Of a DNA stretch of 64,000 bases, positions 52,458 through 62,362 are shown piece by piece. The notes under the pieces are model-generated. The model was not told the origin of the DNA. It saw nothing but the letters and a program-made list of their open reading frames with translations, and made no database searches. Source of the DNA: an uncultured Clostridia bacterium (lineage in GTDB: Bacteria > Bacillota > Limnochordia > Darwinibacteriales > DTU012); assembly GCA_900019385.1 (NCBI GenBank), contig FIZJ01000039.1, positions 1 through 64,000 of the forward strand, written 5' to 3'. Each line of letters opens with the position of its first letter. Positions within the stretch are counted from its first letter, which is position 1. A program made the position numbers and the translations under genes.

Positions 52458-55370
52458 ATGCGGAGGTTCTGGCAGATCATTTGGGCACTGATTCTAGCGG
52501 GGTTCCTAGCCTTAAGTGCTCAAGCGGGAGTAGGGGCAGCCGTTTATCAAGAGCCAAAATATGGGGAATATCTCCAGCATTGGCTGGATCAAGGTATTGA
52601 TGCTGCCAAGCCTGAGACAGAAATACGGGTATTGGCTGTTAATTACCATGCCTTATCTGATCCGCTTAAGTTTTCTGCCGAAGACGGGCTTTTATACTGG
52701 CACGCAGATGATGGCTGGGTTGAGTATCAATTCGAAGTGAACCAACCGGGCTTATATAATATTGTTGTTGAATACATGCCGCTGGAAACCCAGATGTTTA
52801 ACATTGAGCGGGGAATCATGATCGATGGCGAATACCCTTTTAAAGAAGCCCGCAGGCTGGCCTTGGACCGGCAGTGGCGCAACAGCACTTATCCCTTTGC
52901 AAGGGATGATTTTAACAACGAGCGGCGGGCATTTCAGGAACAGGTTATTACCCTGCAAACAATGACCTTATCCGATATTGACGGCAGGTATGAACTGCCG
53001 TTTCAATGGTATTTTTCTGGGGGCACCCATACAATCACCATTACCGGTCTGCGTTCCCAAGTGATCCTCAAGGGCATTGCCCTAACCGCCCCGCAGGTGA
53101 TTCCGGAGTATCAACGGCCCACTTTAGATTTGGGTGAGGTTGAGCGGTGGAAGCTTGAGATCGAGGCGGAGAACCCTGCCAGCAAGTCCCATTCTTCTGT
53201 AATGGTCAATGCCAGCGGAGATCCGGGAGTCACTCCCCGCGAAGACGGAGTAACCATTTACAATACACTCTATTGGCATGCTGGCGGCGAGTGGGCTGAA
53301 TGGGAATTTACTGTGCCTGAAGATGGGTACTACCAGATCGGCTTGAAGTTTTTGCAGAGCTTTAAGCACAACATGCCTACCTATCGCAGAGTGGAGATCG
53401 ATGGGCAGATTATTTGCAAGGAACTGCTGCTGTACCCGTTTGATTACGATCACCAGTGGCAGTCCACATACTTTGAGGATGCAGCAGGAGAGCCGATTCT
53501 GTTTTATTTAACCAAGGGTACTCACCGGCTGCGCTTAACCGCCATTAATTCGGTGGTCCAGCCAACAGTGAATACCATCTTGGAAGTTATTGCTGATTTA
53601 AGGGATTTATCCATCAGTATTTCTATGGCAACCGGCAATAATCAGGACCGGTTCCGCGATTGGGATCTGGATCAGCAGATACCCGATGCGCTGGACCGGA
53701 TTGCCGGTAGCGCCGCTAAACTAAGGCGGGAGTACCAACGGCTCAAAGATCTGACCGGGAAGGCCCCTGATGCGGCCGCAAATTTGCTGGTGAGCGCGGA
53801 TCAGCTTGATGCCTTGGCCAAAAAGCCAGAGCTTCTGCCTTTGCGCTATACCCAATTGTCCATTGATGCCGGCTCCATTAGTGAAGTGATCGGTAATGTG
53901 ATTCTTTCACTGCAGTATGAACCGCTGCAGATCGACAGGATCTTTATCACATCTCCCGGCCACCCCCTGCCTCAGGGCCGTTCGCCGTTTGCGGCCCGGG
54001 TTTGGGTGACCATTAAGAACTTTGTCCAATCGTTCTTTAAAAATTATAATGCCGTGGGCAAAGGCGATGATGATACCCTGCAGATTTGGGTCGGGCGGGG
54101 CCGCGATTTCGTTTCCATCATGCAGCAGCTTACTGACGAGCATTTCACCCCCAAAACCGGGATTAAGGTGGCCTTCAGCCTGATGCCCAGGGAAGATCAG
54201 CTGATTCTTGCCAACTCAAATGGTACACCTCCAGATTTGGCTACTAGTGTCTGGTATACCACACCCTTTAACCTCGCCAGCCGTGGTGCCTTGGTGGATT
54301 TGACCCAGTTTCCGGATTTTGATGAAGTGGCATCCCGCTTCCATCCAGGGGCATTTCTATCTTACCACTATCTTGACGGGATTTATGCAATCCCTGAGAC
54401 ACAGAATTTTTGGGTGCTGTTCTACCGCAAAGATATCATTGCTGAACTAGGCATTGAGCTGCCCTCTACCTGGGATGAAGTCGTGGAACTGCTGCCGCTT
54501 CTGCAGCAGCGGGGCATGAACTTCTATATTCCCGTATCTGCCGGGACTGGGATTAAGGCTTTGAATGTCATGGCGCCGTTTTTCTATCAGGAGGGAGCGG
54601 AGCTCTATTCTCCTGATGGATTGCGGACCAGCCTGATGACACCGGCAGCCCTGGCTGGGTTCAAACGTCTGACAGATCTATATACCGTGTATGCCCTTGA
54701 CAACTTTGTTGCCTGGTTTTTCCAAAACTTCCGTTCAGGGGACATCCCCTTGGGCGTTTCGGATTACAACACCTATGTACAGCTGAAGTCTGCTGCTCCG
54801 GAGCTTAGGGAACTATGGGGGATTGCACCTATGCCAGGAGTGATCGATGGGAATGGAGAGATTGTCCGCTGGGCTCCCGGCGCTATGCAGGCGGTCATCA
54901 TGTTTGAACTCAGCGACAAGAAAGAAGAAGCATGGGAATGGGTTAAATGGTGGACCTCGGCCGAAATCCAAGCTCGCTTCGGCAATGAAGTTGAGGCCAT
55001 GTTCAGTGTGGCCTACCGCTGGAATACGGCAAACCTTGAAGCTATCTCCCAGATTCCGTGGACGCTGGAGGAGCTAAACACCATCAAAGAGCAGTGGCGG
55101 TGGCTGAAAGATATACCGCAAGTCCCCGGCGGCTATATTCTCGAAAGAGAACTGTCCTTTGCCTGGAACCGGGTGGTGATCGGGACTGCGTCCGGAACCC
55201 AAAACCCAAGATTGGCGCTGCAGGAAGCGGACCGCAATACCAGGCGGGAACTGCTCCGCAAGCAGCTTGAGTTCGGCCTGATTGATGAGGATGCCACACG
55301 CTTGATTGAGTTTACCATCCCCACCGTCAATCAGCCTTGGGATTGGGAAAAGGGGGTTAGAGCCAGATGA
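52458..55370 (+). CDS. Fusion of two carbohydrate-binding-like modules with a sugar-binding protein
   Basis: A 970-residue exported protein. A signal peptide ([23 protein letters not shown], no cysteine) is followed by two related beta-sandwich modules at about 55-215 and 228-385. Both contain LYWHA and a W-x-E-[YF]-x-[FV] strand ([16 protein letters not shown]) and look like CBM6/35-type modules. A helical linker runs about 395-530. The last 430 residues are a complete family 1 solute-binding protein, starting [12 protein letters not shown] and containing [32 protein letters not shown] precedes ATG 52458. It probably captures a polysaccharide or long oligosaccharide and presents it to the permeases. 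Similar long proteins are known beside YIP1 and DUF5696 genes in Paenibacillus-type genomes, but no function is assigned to them as far as I know. Confidence 0.82.
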   Translation: MRRFWQIIWALILAGFLALSAQAGVGAAVYQEPKYGEYLQHWLDQGIDAAKPETEIRVLAVNYHALSDPLKFSAEDGLLYWHADDGWVEYQFEVNQPGLYNIVVEYMPLETQMFNIERGIMIDGEYPFKEARRLALDRQWRNSTYPFARDDFNNERRAFQEQVITLQTMTLSDIDGRYELPFQWYFSGGTHTITITGLRSQVILKGIALTAPQVIPEYQRPTLDLGEVERWKLEIEAENPASKSHSSVMVNASGDPGVTPREDGVTIYNTLYWHAGGEWAEWEFTVPEDGYYQIGLKFLQSFKHNMPTYRRVEIDGQIICKELLLYPFDYDHQWQSTYFEDAAGEPILFYLTKGTHRLRLTAINSVVQPTVNTILEVIADLRDLSISISMATGNNQDRFRDWDLDQQIPDALDRIAGSAAKLRREYQRLKDLTGKAPDAAANLLVSADQLDALAKKPELLPLRYTQLSIDAGSISEVIGNVILSLQYEPLQIDRIFITSPGHPLPQGRSPFAARVWVTIKNFVQSFFKNYNAVGKGDDDTLQIWVGRGRDFVSIMQQLTDEHFTPKTGIKVAFSLMPREDQLILANSNGTPPDLATSVWYTTPFNLASRGALVDLTQFPDFDEVASRFHPGAFLSYHYLDGIYAIPETQNFWVLFYRKDIIAELGIELPSTWDEVVELLPLLQQRGMNFYIPVSAGTGIKALNVMAPFFYQEGAELYSPDGLRTSLMTPAALAGFKRLTDLYTVYALDNFVAWFFQNFRSGDIPLGVSDYNTYVQLKSAAPELRELWGIAPMPGVIDGNGEIVRWAPGAMQAVIMFELSDKKEEAWEWVKWWTSAEIQARFGNEVEAMFSVAYRWNTANLEAISQIPWTLEELNTIKEQWRWLKDIPQVPGGYILERELSFAWNRVVIGTASGTQNPRLALQEADRNTRRELLRKQLEFGLIDEDATRLIEFTIPTVNQPWDWEKGVRAR

Positions 55371-56344
55371 AAATGGAAACACCACTGCAGCGGGCCTGGC
55401 GTGTGCGCATCAAGCCCCATTCTGTGTGGGCGAAGCTGAATCTGGTGGCAAAACGCATATGGCAGGATCGCGTGTCTTACCTAATGGCAGCGCCTTATGT
55501 GCTTGCTTTTGTGACGTTTATCCTTTTGCCTGTGTTGGGAGCAATTGGCCTTTCGTTTACTTTCTACAACATGATTGAAACACCCCGCTATGTTGGGCTT
55601 ATGAATTATATTTACTTGTTCACTGAAGATGATGTCTTCATGACCCATGTGCTGCCCAATACGTTCACCTTTGCGGTAATTGTTGGGCCCGGCGGTTACC
55701 TGCTGGCCTTCTTGCTGGCATGGGTCATTGCCCAGCTGCCCCGCCGCATACGGACGGTGTTCAGTTTGGCATTGTACACGCCATCCATGGCAGCGGCGGT
55801 GGCCATGTCCACTATTTGGCTGGTATTGTTCAGCGGCGATCGGGTGGGCTATTTGAACAGTTTTCTCCTTGGCCTGGGAGTTATTACTGAGCCGATCAAC
55901 TGGCTTCACAGCACCCAGTGGTTGATGCCGGTAATGATTATTGTCACCTTGTGGAGCAGTATGGGCGTAGGGTTTTTAGCAATGCTGGCGGGGATTTTGA
56001 ACGTGGATCCGCAGCTCTATGAAGCAGGCAAGATTGATGGGGTCAAAAACCGTATGCAGGAGATTTACTACATCACGATCCCTTCGGTCAAGCCGCAGAT
56101 GCTGTTTGGTGCCGTTATGGCTATTGTCAACACTCTCCAGGCAGGTGCCATCGGCGTGACCTTATCAGGCCAGAATCCGACACCGAACTATGCCGGGCAG
56201 CTGATCCTGAACCATATCGATGATTTTGCCTTCCAGCGGTTTGAAATGGGGTATGCAGCCGCCATTTCTGTGGTGCTGTTGATTATTGTCTACATTTCCA
56301 GCAAACTGGCCTGGGCACTGTTCGGGCCGAAGGAGGGTGAATGA
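55367..56344 (+). CDS. Sugar ABC transporter permease (first pair, MalF/UgpA-like)
   Basis: A 325-residue inner-membrane permease with six predicted helices after a long basic N-terminus (residues 1-35). The EAA loop is [28 protein letters not shown] near 218-245, where a G replaces the second A of EAA. It overlaps the large binding-protein gene by four bases (ATGA), which points to the large fusion protein as its partner. No ATPase is encoded in the locus. Confidence 0.9.
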   Translation: MKMETPLQRAWRVRIKPHSVWAKLNLVAKRIWQDRVSYLMAAPYVLAFVTFILLPVLGAIGLSFTFYNMIETPRYVGLMNYIYLFTEDDVFMTHVLPNTFTFAVIVGPGGYLLAFLLAWVIAQLPRRIRTVFSLALYTPSMAAAVAMSTIWLVLFSGDRVGYLNSFLLGLGVITEPINWLHSTQWLMPVMIIVTLWSSMGVGFLAMLAGILNVDPQLYEAGKIDGVKNRMQEIYYITIPSVKPQMLFGAVMAIVNTLQAGAIGVTLSGQNPTPNYAGQLILNHIDDFAFQRFEMGYAAAISVVLLIIVYISSKLAWALFGPKEGE

Positions 56345-57198
56345 TGCGCCGCTTGTTGCGAATGGATCTGACGCAGCTCGTGTTCACTGCCGTTTTAAGC
56401 TTTTTGGCCGCCTTTATGCTGCTGCCTATCGTGTTCATCTTTATGCAGGCCTTTAAGCCTTTAAGTGAACTGTTCTTGTACCCTCCCAGGTTCTATGTGA
56501 TGAACCCCACTTTGGACAATTTCTCGCAGCTCTTGATGTCTGTGGATGCGTCGGTGGTCCCGGCTGTCCGGTATTTGTTCAACAGTGTGTTTACCTCGGT
56601 GGTAACAGTCGCCGTGGTGGTTGTGGTGAGCACCATGGTTGCTTATGCCCTGTCCAAACACAATTTCATCGGCAAGAGTACAATTCTGAACATGACAATC
56701 ATGGCCTTGATGTTTGCACCGCAGGCAGTGATTATTCCCAGGTACATCATCGTGCAGCGGTTAGGGATTATTGATACCTATTTTGCCCATGTCCTGCCGT
56801 TGGTTGCTGCTCCTGTCAGCGTATTTTTATTCAAGCAATTCGTGGATCAAGTCCCAGATGATCTATTGGCAGCGGCCCGGATTGACGGGGCCTCCGAGTG
56901 GCACATCCTGTTTCGCTTGATTTACCCTATCTGCCGCCCAGCCTTAAGTACCATCGCTCTGCTCACATTCCAATCGGCATGGAATACCATGGAGCCGTCC
57001 ATCTATTACATTGAAAACGAGGCAATGCGTACACTGCCTTTCTTCCTCGGCACTTTGACATCGGGATTGGCCAATAATGTTGCCGGCCAGGGGGCCGCAG
57101 CTGCCGCCGGCCTTTTGATGTTCCTGCCGAACTTAATCTTTTTCCTGGTAATGCAGAACCGTGTTATTCAAACCATGGCATATTCAGGCATTAAGTGA
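56344..57198 (+). CDS. Sugar ABC transporter permease (first pair, MalG/UgpE-like)
   Basis: A 284-residue permease with six helices. AAARIDGASEWHILFRLIYPICRPALS near 178-204 is the EAA loop. VVSTMVAYALSKHNFIGKS near 95 and FAPQAVIIPRYIIVQRLGIIDTYFAHVLPL near 120-150 are typical of the MalG side. ATG 56344 directly follows the previous stop (ATG 56341 overlaps it). It forms a heterodimer with the preceding permease. Confidence 0.9.
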   Translation: MRRLLRMDLTQLVFTAVLSFLAAFMLLPIVFIFMQAFKPLSELFLYPPRFYVMNPTLDNFSQLLMSVDASVVPAVRYLFNSVFTSVVTVAVVVVVSTMVAYALSKHNFIGKSTILNMTIMALMFAPQAVIIPRYIIVQRLGIIDTYFAHVLPLVAAPVSVFLFKQFVDQVPDDLLAAARIDGASEWHILFRLIYPICRPALSTIALLTFQSAWNTMEPSIYYIENEAMRTLPFFLGTLTSGLANNVAGQGAAAAAGLLMFLPNLIFFLVMQNRVIQTMAYSGIK

Positions 57199-57208
57199 GG
57201 TGGATTGG

Positions 57209-59311
57209 ATGCGGCGCTTGTTCAACCTGCCAACCGGTGTAGTGATTATGTGCATGATTCTTGCCCTCTATTGCATACCAGTATCTGGAGCAGTCCCTTA
57301 CCCCAGCTACAGCTTTGATGCTTGGGGCCAGCCGGTGGTCTGCCCGGCTCCCTATGCTCCAATAATGATGCTCGATGGCTTTGACATCCTTCAAGAGGAC
57401 CGCTGGTCGCTGACGGGCTATTCTGTAGTCCCGTTCAGCCAGCCCAGCGGTTTGGCAGTGGATTTAAAGGATCATCTTTACATCGCTGATGCCGGCAATA
57501 ACCGGGTGGTGGAATATGACAGCCAGTTTAACTATGTCCGTTCCATCGGTGACAGTTCCGGCCCGGGCAGGCTTTCCCGCCCCCAAGGAGTGTTTGTCCA
57601 TGAAGACGGGCGGATCTTTGTGGCAGATACCGGCAACAACCGGGTGGCCGTCTTCAGCCATGAGGGTGAGTTCATTCAGGCCTACGGGAAACCGGCATCG
57701 CAGATCTTTGGCACTGATTACCGCTTTGCGCCGGTGGCTGTTGCGGTGGACCACCGAGGTACTTTGTTTGTGGCTACCGAGGGAGGGTACCGCGGTTTGG
57801 TACAGCTGGCTGCCTCGGGCGAATTCCTAGGCTTCATCGGCGGCAACCAGGCGGGGTTTGATCTTTTGTGGGTGCTCAAGCAAATCTTCTTCACGGAAGA
57901 GCAGTTAAGCCGGGAAGCCAGGCGTGTGCCCCGTTCGCCAAGTTCAGTTACAATCGATCGGCAAGGGTTAATCTATACCACCACCATCTCAACCAACAAC
58001 GGCCAGATAAAGCGTTTTAACATTGGAGGCGTCAATACCCTGCCGGAAAAGGATTATGGTGCCTGGTACTTCAGGACAGGTGTATCCATGTTTTCTGGTG
58101 TGGTGGTTAACGATCAAGGCTTGATTACTGCGGTGGATACCGCATCCGGGCAAGTGTACCAGTACACTCCCGGCGGCGATCTACTGTTTGTTTTTGGCGG
58201 CCGGGGTATTGCCGCAGTTGAGCGCATGGGCGTGATTCACCAGGCCGCAGGTATTGCCATGCGTTCCGACGGCACACTCATTGTTTCCGACTCCCGCAGC
58301 AACACGCTCCATGTCTTCCAGCCAACAGAATTTGCCAATCTGGTGCATCAAGCAGTGTACTTGTTTGAAGAAGGCAAATATGACGAGAGCGCCGAGTACT
58401 GGCGGGAAGTACTGCGGCGCAATTCCAATTTCGACTTTGCCCACCGGGGCCTTGGTATGGCCGCCTACCAGAATGAGGAGTATCACGAAGCAATGAAACA
58501 CTTTTATCTGGCTCAATACGCCGATGGCTATTCCGATGCCTTTTGGTGGGCAAGAAGGGCATGGCTGTTGGAGCACTTTGATACGGTGATCATGATCCTG
58601 TTCTGTTTGTGGATCGGTTATCAGGTGATCAATAGGCTGTTTTTGCGGCATCGGCCAAAAAAGAAACGAGATTGGTACCAGGCCAACCGGCTTTTGGGAG
58701 ATCTGATGCACGCAAAGGCAGTGATTACCAGCCCCTCTAATGGCTTCTATGATGTCCGCTGGTCAGGCAAAGGATCGTGGCTTGCAGCGGTGGTTATTGT
58801 GTTATTAGCCTTTGCCACAAAGCTTTTCACCCTTTACTATACCAACTTGGTTTTTATGAGTGTGGACCGGAACCGGATTAATTTAACTTATGAAGCCTTA
58901 ACGTTTATTCTCCCCTGGCTGATCTGGGTGATCGCCAACTACCTGGTCAGCGCCCTTAAAGAAGGTGAAGGGCACTTCAGGGATGTGTTCATTGCCAGTT
59001 CGTATGCTCTGGTGCCGTACATCCTGATCATGATTCCCCTGACCATTATCTCTAATGTGATGACAAACTACGAAGCAACAGTCTATCACTTTTTCCATAA
59101 TGTCGCTTTGCTTTGGTGCGGGCTGCTGTTCTTTATCATGGTCTACACAGTCCACAACTATGAAGTCTTGGAAGCAATCCCCAACTGTGTGCTCTCCGTA
59201 ATTATGATGGTGGTTCTTGGGGCAATCGGTGGGTTAGTAATCGGAATGACCTTCAATGTCGCTGATTTTGCTTTGGGGCTGTATAAAGAGGTGATCTTCC
59301 GTGTGTTCTAG
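57209..59311 (+). CDS. NHL-repeat, TPR and Yip1-like membrane protein
   Basis: A 700-residue envelope protein with an unusual order. A signal peptide (about 1-30) leads into NHL beta-propeller repeats, about 75-360, with GLAVDLKDHLYIADAGNNRVVEYD near 81 and GVFVHEDGRIFVADTGNNRVAVF near 127. Two TPR-like helices follow at about 380-445 (FEEGKYDESAEYWREVLRRN), then a transmembrane helix near 458-478, a basic cytoplasmic stretch (RHRPKKKRDW), and a Yip1-like bundle of about five helices at 525-695. The propeller should face outside. ATG 57209 follows GAGGTGG. Its place between permease pair 1 and the DUF5696 gene implies a scaffold or sensor role in glycan uptake, which is inference. Confidence 0.8.
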   Translation: MRRLFNLPTGVVIMCMILALYCIPVSGAVPYPSYSFDAWGQPVVCPAPYAPIMMLDGFDILQEDRWSLTGYSVVPFSQPSGLAVDLKDHLYIADAGNNRVVEYDSQFNYVRSIGDSSGPGRLSRPQGVFVHEDGRIFVADTGNNRVAVFSHEGEFIQAYGKPASQIFGTDYRFAPVAVAVDHRGTLFVATEGGYRGLVQLAASGEFLGFIGGNQAGFDLLWVLKQIFFTEEQLSREARRVPRSPSSVTIDRQGLIYTTTISTNNGQIKRFNIGGVNTLPEKDYGAWYFRTGVSMFSGVVVNDQGLITAVDTASGQVYQYTPGGDLLFVFGGRGIAAVERMGVIHQAAGIAMRSDGTLIVSDSRSNTLHVFQPTEFANLVHQAVYLFEEGKYDESAEYWREVLRRNSNFDFAHRGLGMAAYQNEEYHEAMKHFYLAQYADGYSDAFWWARRAWLLEHFDTVIMILFCLWIGYQVINRLFLRHRPKKKRDWYQANRLLGDLMHAKAVITSPSNGFYDVRWSGKGSWLAAVVIVLLAFATKLFTLYYTNLVFMSVDRNRINLTYEALTFILPWLIWVIANYLVSALKEGEGHFRDVFIASSYALVPYILIMIPLTIISNVMTNYEATVYHFFHNVALLWCGLLFFIMVYTVHNYEVLEAIPNCVLSVIMMVVLGAIGGLVIGMTFNVADFALGLYKEVIFRVF

Positions 59312-61490
59312 AAAAAGCTTGAGTACATGGCTGCTTTTGTTGCTGCTGTTATTTATGGCTGCTGCCGAAACCCTGGCCCAGGCAATACCGGATGATTTTC
59401 AACCTGTTGCCAAGAATGAGTGGTTGCAGCTTTATGCCCGGCCCAGCGATGGGCAGCTGATTCTTCATGATTTAGTTCACGATCAGTATTGGCGTTCAAA
59501 TCCCGATACCACAAAGATCAGCGGCTTTATGATGCTTTCAGATATTTGGCAGGGAAACCTCCAGTCCCCGGTTTATGTGGACTACTTTGACAAAAGGCGC
59601 AATGTGAGAGCGGCCAATGCCTATTACGGCAGCCCTGAGATCGAATTTCGTTTGATTCCCCATGGGTTTGCCTGCAGTTATTATTTTGAGACAACAGGCA
59701 TCGGCTTTACTGTCGAATACACATTGGATCAAAACACTCTGCTGGCGGTGGTGCCGTGGGATTCTGTCAAGATCGGCAACGGTGAGCTGCAGCTGTTAGC
59801 CCTTAGGATTCTGCCGTTTCTTGGGGCAGTACCAAGCGAGGCCGATCCCCATGGGTATATGATTGTCCCCGATGGTTCGGGAGGGTTGGTGAGATTTAAA
59901 GAGCAGGTGGCCTTATCGCAAACAGGGTTTAACCAGTGGATTTATGGTTTGGATCCTGCCGCGGCGGAGCCTGTTTATGATCCTTACCGAGAGCCGGTCG
60001 TCATGCCCATCTTTGGGATCAAAGCCGGCAGCCAGGCTCTGCTGGGGGTGGTGGAGCAGGGGCAGGAGGCGGCGAAGATAATTGCGACGCCAGCCGGGGT
60101 GATTACCAGCCTTAATTGGATAACCGCGGAGTTTTGGTACAGCCAATGGATTATTATGCGCACATCCCGGCAGGGCAGCGGGATTCGGATATTTGATGAA
60201 AACCCGATCCCGGGAGATCGCTCCGTGAGGTTCTATTTTCTCGCAGGTGAGGATGCCAATTACGTGGGGATGGCCAAGGCATACCGCAGCTATTTAATGG
60301 AAAAACAAGGCGCCCGCAGAATATCACAGGAGTTTGGTGCCCCAATGCTGATTGAGGTCTTGGGAGCGGATTATGAGACCAATATCTTTGGCCCGGTGAT
60401 CAAGGCGGTGACCACTTTTGACCAAGCCGGCCAGATTGCCGCTGAACTGCTGGATCACGGCGTGGATCAGCTGATCCTGAGCTATAAAGGTTGGAACCGG
60501 ATGGGGATCCACGGCAATTTGCCCCGCCGCCTGCCGCCGGAAGCGGCTTTAGGGGGAAGTGAAGGCCTGAGGGGTTTGGTGGATTATCTGCACCAGCGGG
60601 GAGTTAGGGTTCTGCTGCAGGATGATTACACCATTGCCCGCGGTGCCAATAACGGCTTTCAGCCTTCCACGCAGGCCAGCCGCACTACCTTTAACGATTT
60701 GGTGAAAATACGGTCATTAGGCTTTGCCGTAGGAGCGCCTGATGTGACAACCTATTTAATTTCTCCGAAGATCAGCCTCGATTACGCCCGGCGGGACATC
60801 CCGCAGCTTGCTGGTTTTGGTGTGGATGGGCTGGTGCATTTATCCATAGGATCTAATTTGAACAGTGATCACAACCCGTACCTGCCGGAGCAGACGCACC
60901 GCCGCGATACCAGAGCGATTTACAGCCAACTCATTGAGCTGACGCGGGAGCACTTTGATCTTGTTGGCGTTAACACCGGCAACGCCTATCTTGTGGGCTT
61001 GGTTGACTTGATTGCCGGTGTGCCGATGCAGGCTACACTTGATTCTTTTATTGACCAATCGGTACCATTCTATCAGATTGCAGTCCATGGTTTGGTTGCT
61101 TACTATGCTGAACCGTTCAATTTAAGCATCAATCCAGCCAAGGATCTCTTGAGGGCTGTGGAGTACGGCGCTTTGCCCAGCTTTACCGTCTCAGCGGAAC
61201 CATCATGGAATTTGCGGTATACACTGTCTAGTTATCTGTACAGCACTTATTTTGCTGATTGGTTTGAGGAGATAGTGGAGCAGTACCAGAACATCAACCG
61301 CAAAATGCAGCTAGTCAGCGGGAAGTTCATTGTCGATCACAAACAGCTGGGGGCAAACGTCTACTTGACCAAATATGAGAACGGCATTCATTTTGTGGTC
61401 AACTATGGGCCTGATGCCTATGAATACCGAGGGGTGATGGTGGCGGGCAATTCATTTGCCGTATTCGATGAGGAGGGGTTAGTCCAATGA
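59301..61490 (+). CDS. Secreted DUF5696-type protein with a probable TIM barrel
   Basis: A 729-residue protein. A signal peptide (eight consecutive Leu region, then FMAAAETLAQA) precedes an N-terminal beta-sandwich at about 30-335, rich in strand patterns like those before glycosidase barrels. From about 345 a barrel-like domain has PMLIEVLGADYE, VDQLILSYKGWNRMG near 395, GVRVLLQDDYTIARG near 436 and VGVNTGNAYLVGLVDL near 553. A C-terminal beta domain has ANVYLTKYENGIHFVVNYG near 690. The assignment to DUF5696 is from memory of family features. Acidic residues at strand ends suggest glycan hydrolysis or binding. GTG 59301 overlaps the previous gene by 11 bases. Confidence 0.72.
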   Translation: MCSRKSLSTWLLLLLLLFMAAAETLAQAIPDDFQPVAKNEWLQLYARPSDGQLILHDLVHDQYWRSNPDTTKISGFMMLSDIWQGNLQSPVYVDYFDKRRNVRAANAYYGSPEIEFRLIPHGFACSYYFETTGIGFTVEYTLDQNTLLAVVPWDSVKIGNGELQLLALRILPFLGAVPSEADPHGYMIVPDGSGGLVRFKEQVALSQTGFNQWIYGLDPAAAEPVYDPYREPVVMPIFGIKAGSQALLGVVEQGQEAAKIIATPAGVITSLNWITAEFWYSQWIIMRTSRQGSGIRIFDENPIPGDRSVRFYFLAGEDANYVGMAKAYRSYLMEKQGARRISQEFGAPMLIEVLGADYETNIFGPVIKAVTTFDQAGQIAAELLDHGVDQLILSYKGWNRMGIHGNLPRRLPPEAALGGSEGLRGLVDYLHQRGVRVLLQDDYTIARGANNGFQPSTQASRTTFNDLVKIRSLGFAVGAPDVTTYLISPKISLDYARRDIPQLAGFGVDGLVHLSIGSNLNSDHNPYLPEQTHRRDTRAIYSQLIELTREHFDLVGVNTGNAYLVGLVDLIAGVPMQATLDSFIDQSVPFYQIAVHGLVAYYAEPFNLSINPAKDLLRAVEYGALPSFTVSAEPSWNLRYTLSSYLYSTYFADWFEEIVEQYQNINRKMQLVSGKFIVDHKQLGANVYLTKYENGIHFVVNYGPDAYEYRGVMVAGNSFAVFDEEGLVQ

Positions 61491-62350
61491 AACTGAAGTT
61501 GTCTTTGGCTGCCAAGCGGTCGCTGGAAGGGTTAGGCTTCGTAACACCTTGGTTAATCGGGTTTCTCATCTTCATGGCCTTCCCCTTAGGCTACTCCTTA
61601 TATATGAGCTTTACCGAAGTTCAGGTAACGGCAACATCCATAAATTTCACCTTTGTTAGCTGGGACAACTATGTTCACGCCTTCCTCGGCGATAATGTAT
61701 TCCCGGTTCAATTGGCCAATTTTGTGAAAGAGTCGCTGATCAGTGTGCCGATCATTGTAATCTTTTCGCTCTTGGTTGGCCTCTTAATCAACGAAGATGT
61801 TTGGGGCAGAGGTGTTTTCCGGGCAATCTTCTTTCTACCCGTGATTTTCTCAACCAGCCAGGTCATTACCACCCTGTTTGATTTGGGAGCAGGAGGGGGC
61901 AGTTTTATCCAGCGGTTTAATGTCTTCAGCATGCTGATCAATGCTCTGCCGCCTTCCTTAAATGAGCCCATATCAGCGGTGTTATCCCGGTTTACCTTGG
62001 TGCTGTGGAGCTCAGGGGTGCAGATTCTTTTGGTATTGGCTGCACTAAAGACCATCGGCAGCAATGTCTATGAGGCAGCGGCCATTGACGGAGCCGGCCG
62101 TTGGGAAGCTTTTTGGAAGATCACGCTTCCAGCATTACGGCCGTTTATCGTCTTGATCACCGTCTACACCATCGTGGAGCTCTCGGTTTCACCTTTTAAC
62201 CAAATGCTGGGCTTGATCAACAGCCACATGTTCAGTGTTAGGACCGGTATGGGTTATGCCGCCGCTTTAGGCTGGATCTACTTTGCATTGATCCTAGTGG
62301 CGTTAGTGATCGTCTACACCGTGGGCATGCGCAAAGTCCAGCGGTATTAA
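61487..62350 (+). CDS. Sugar ABC transporter permease (second pair, MalF/UgpA-like)
   Basis: A 287-residue permease with six helices: FVTPWLIGFLIFMAFPLGYSLYMSF begins the first, and the EAA loop is YEAAAIDGAGRWEAFWKITLPALRPF near 195-221. It overlaps the DUF5696 gene by four bases (ATGA). The EAA sequence is closer to consensus than in the first pair, so the two pairs are not recent duplicates. Confidence 0.92.
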   Translation: MKLKLSLAAKRSLEGLGFVTPWLIGFLIFMAFPLGYSLYMSFTEVQVTATSINFTFVSWDNYVHAFLGDNVFPVQLANFVKESLISVPIIVIFSLLVGLLINEDVWGRGVFRAIFFLPVIFSTSQVITTLFDLGAGGGSFIQRFNVFSMLINALPPSLNEPISAVLSRFTLVLWSSGVQILLVLAALKTIGSNVYEAAAIDGAGRWEAFWKITLPALRPFIVLITVYTIVELSVSPFNQMLGLINSHMFSVRTGMGYAAALGWIYFALILVALVIVYTVGMRKVQRY

Positions 62351-62362
62351 GGAGGGAGCCAG

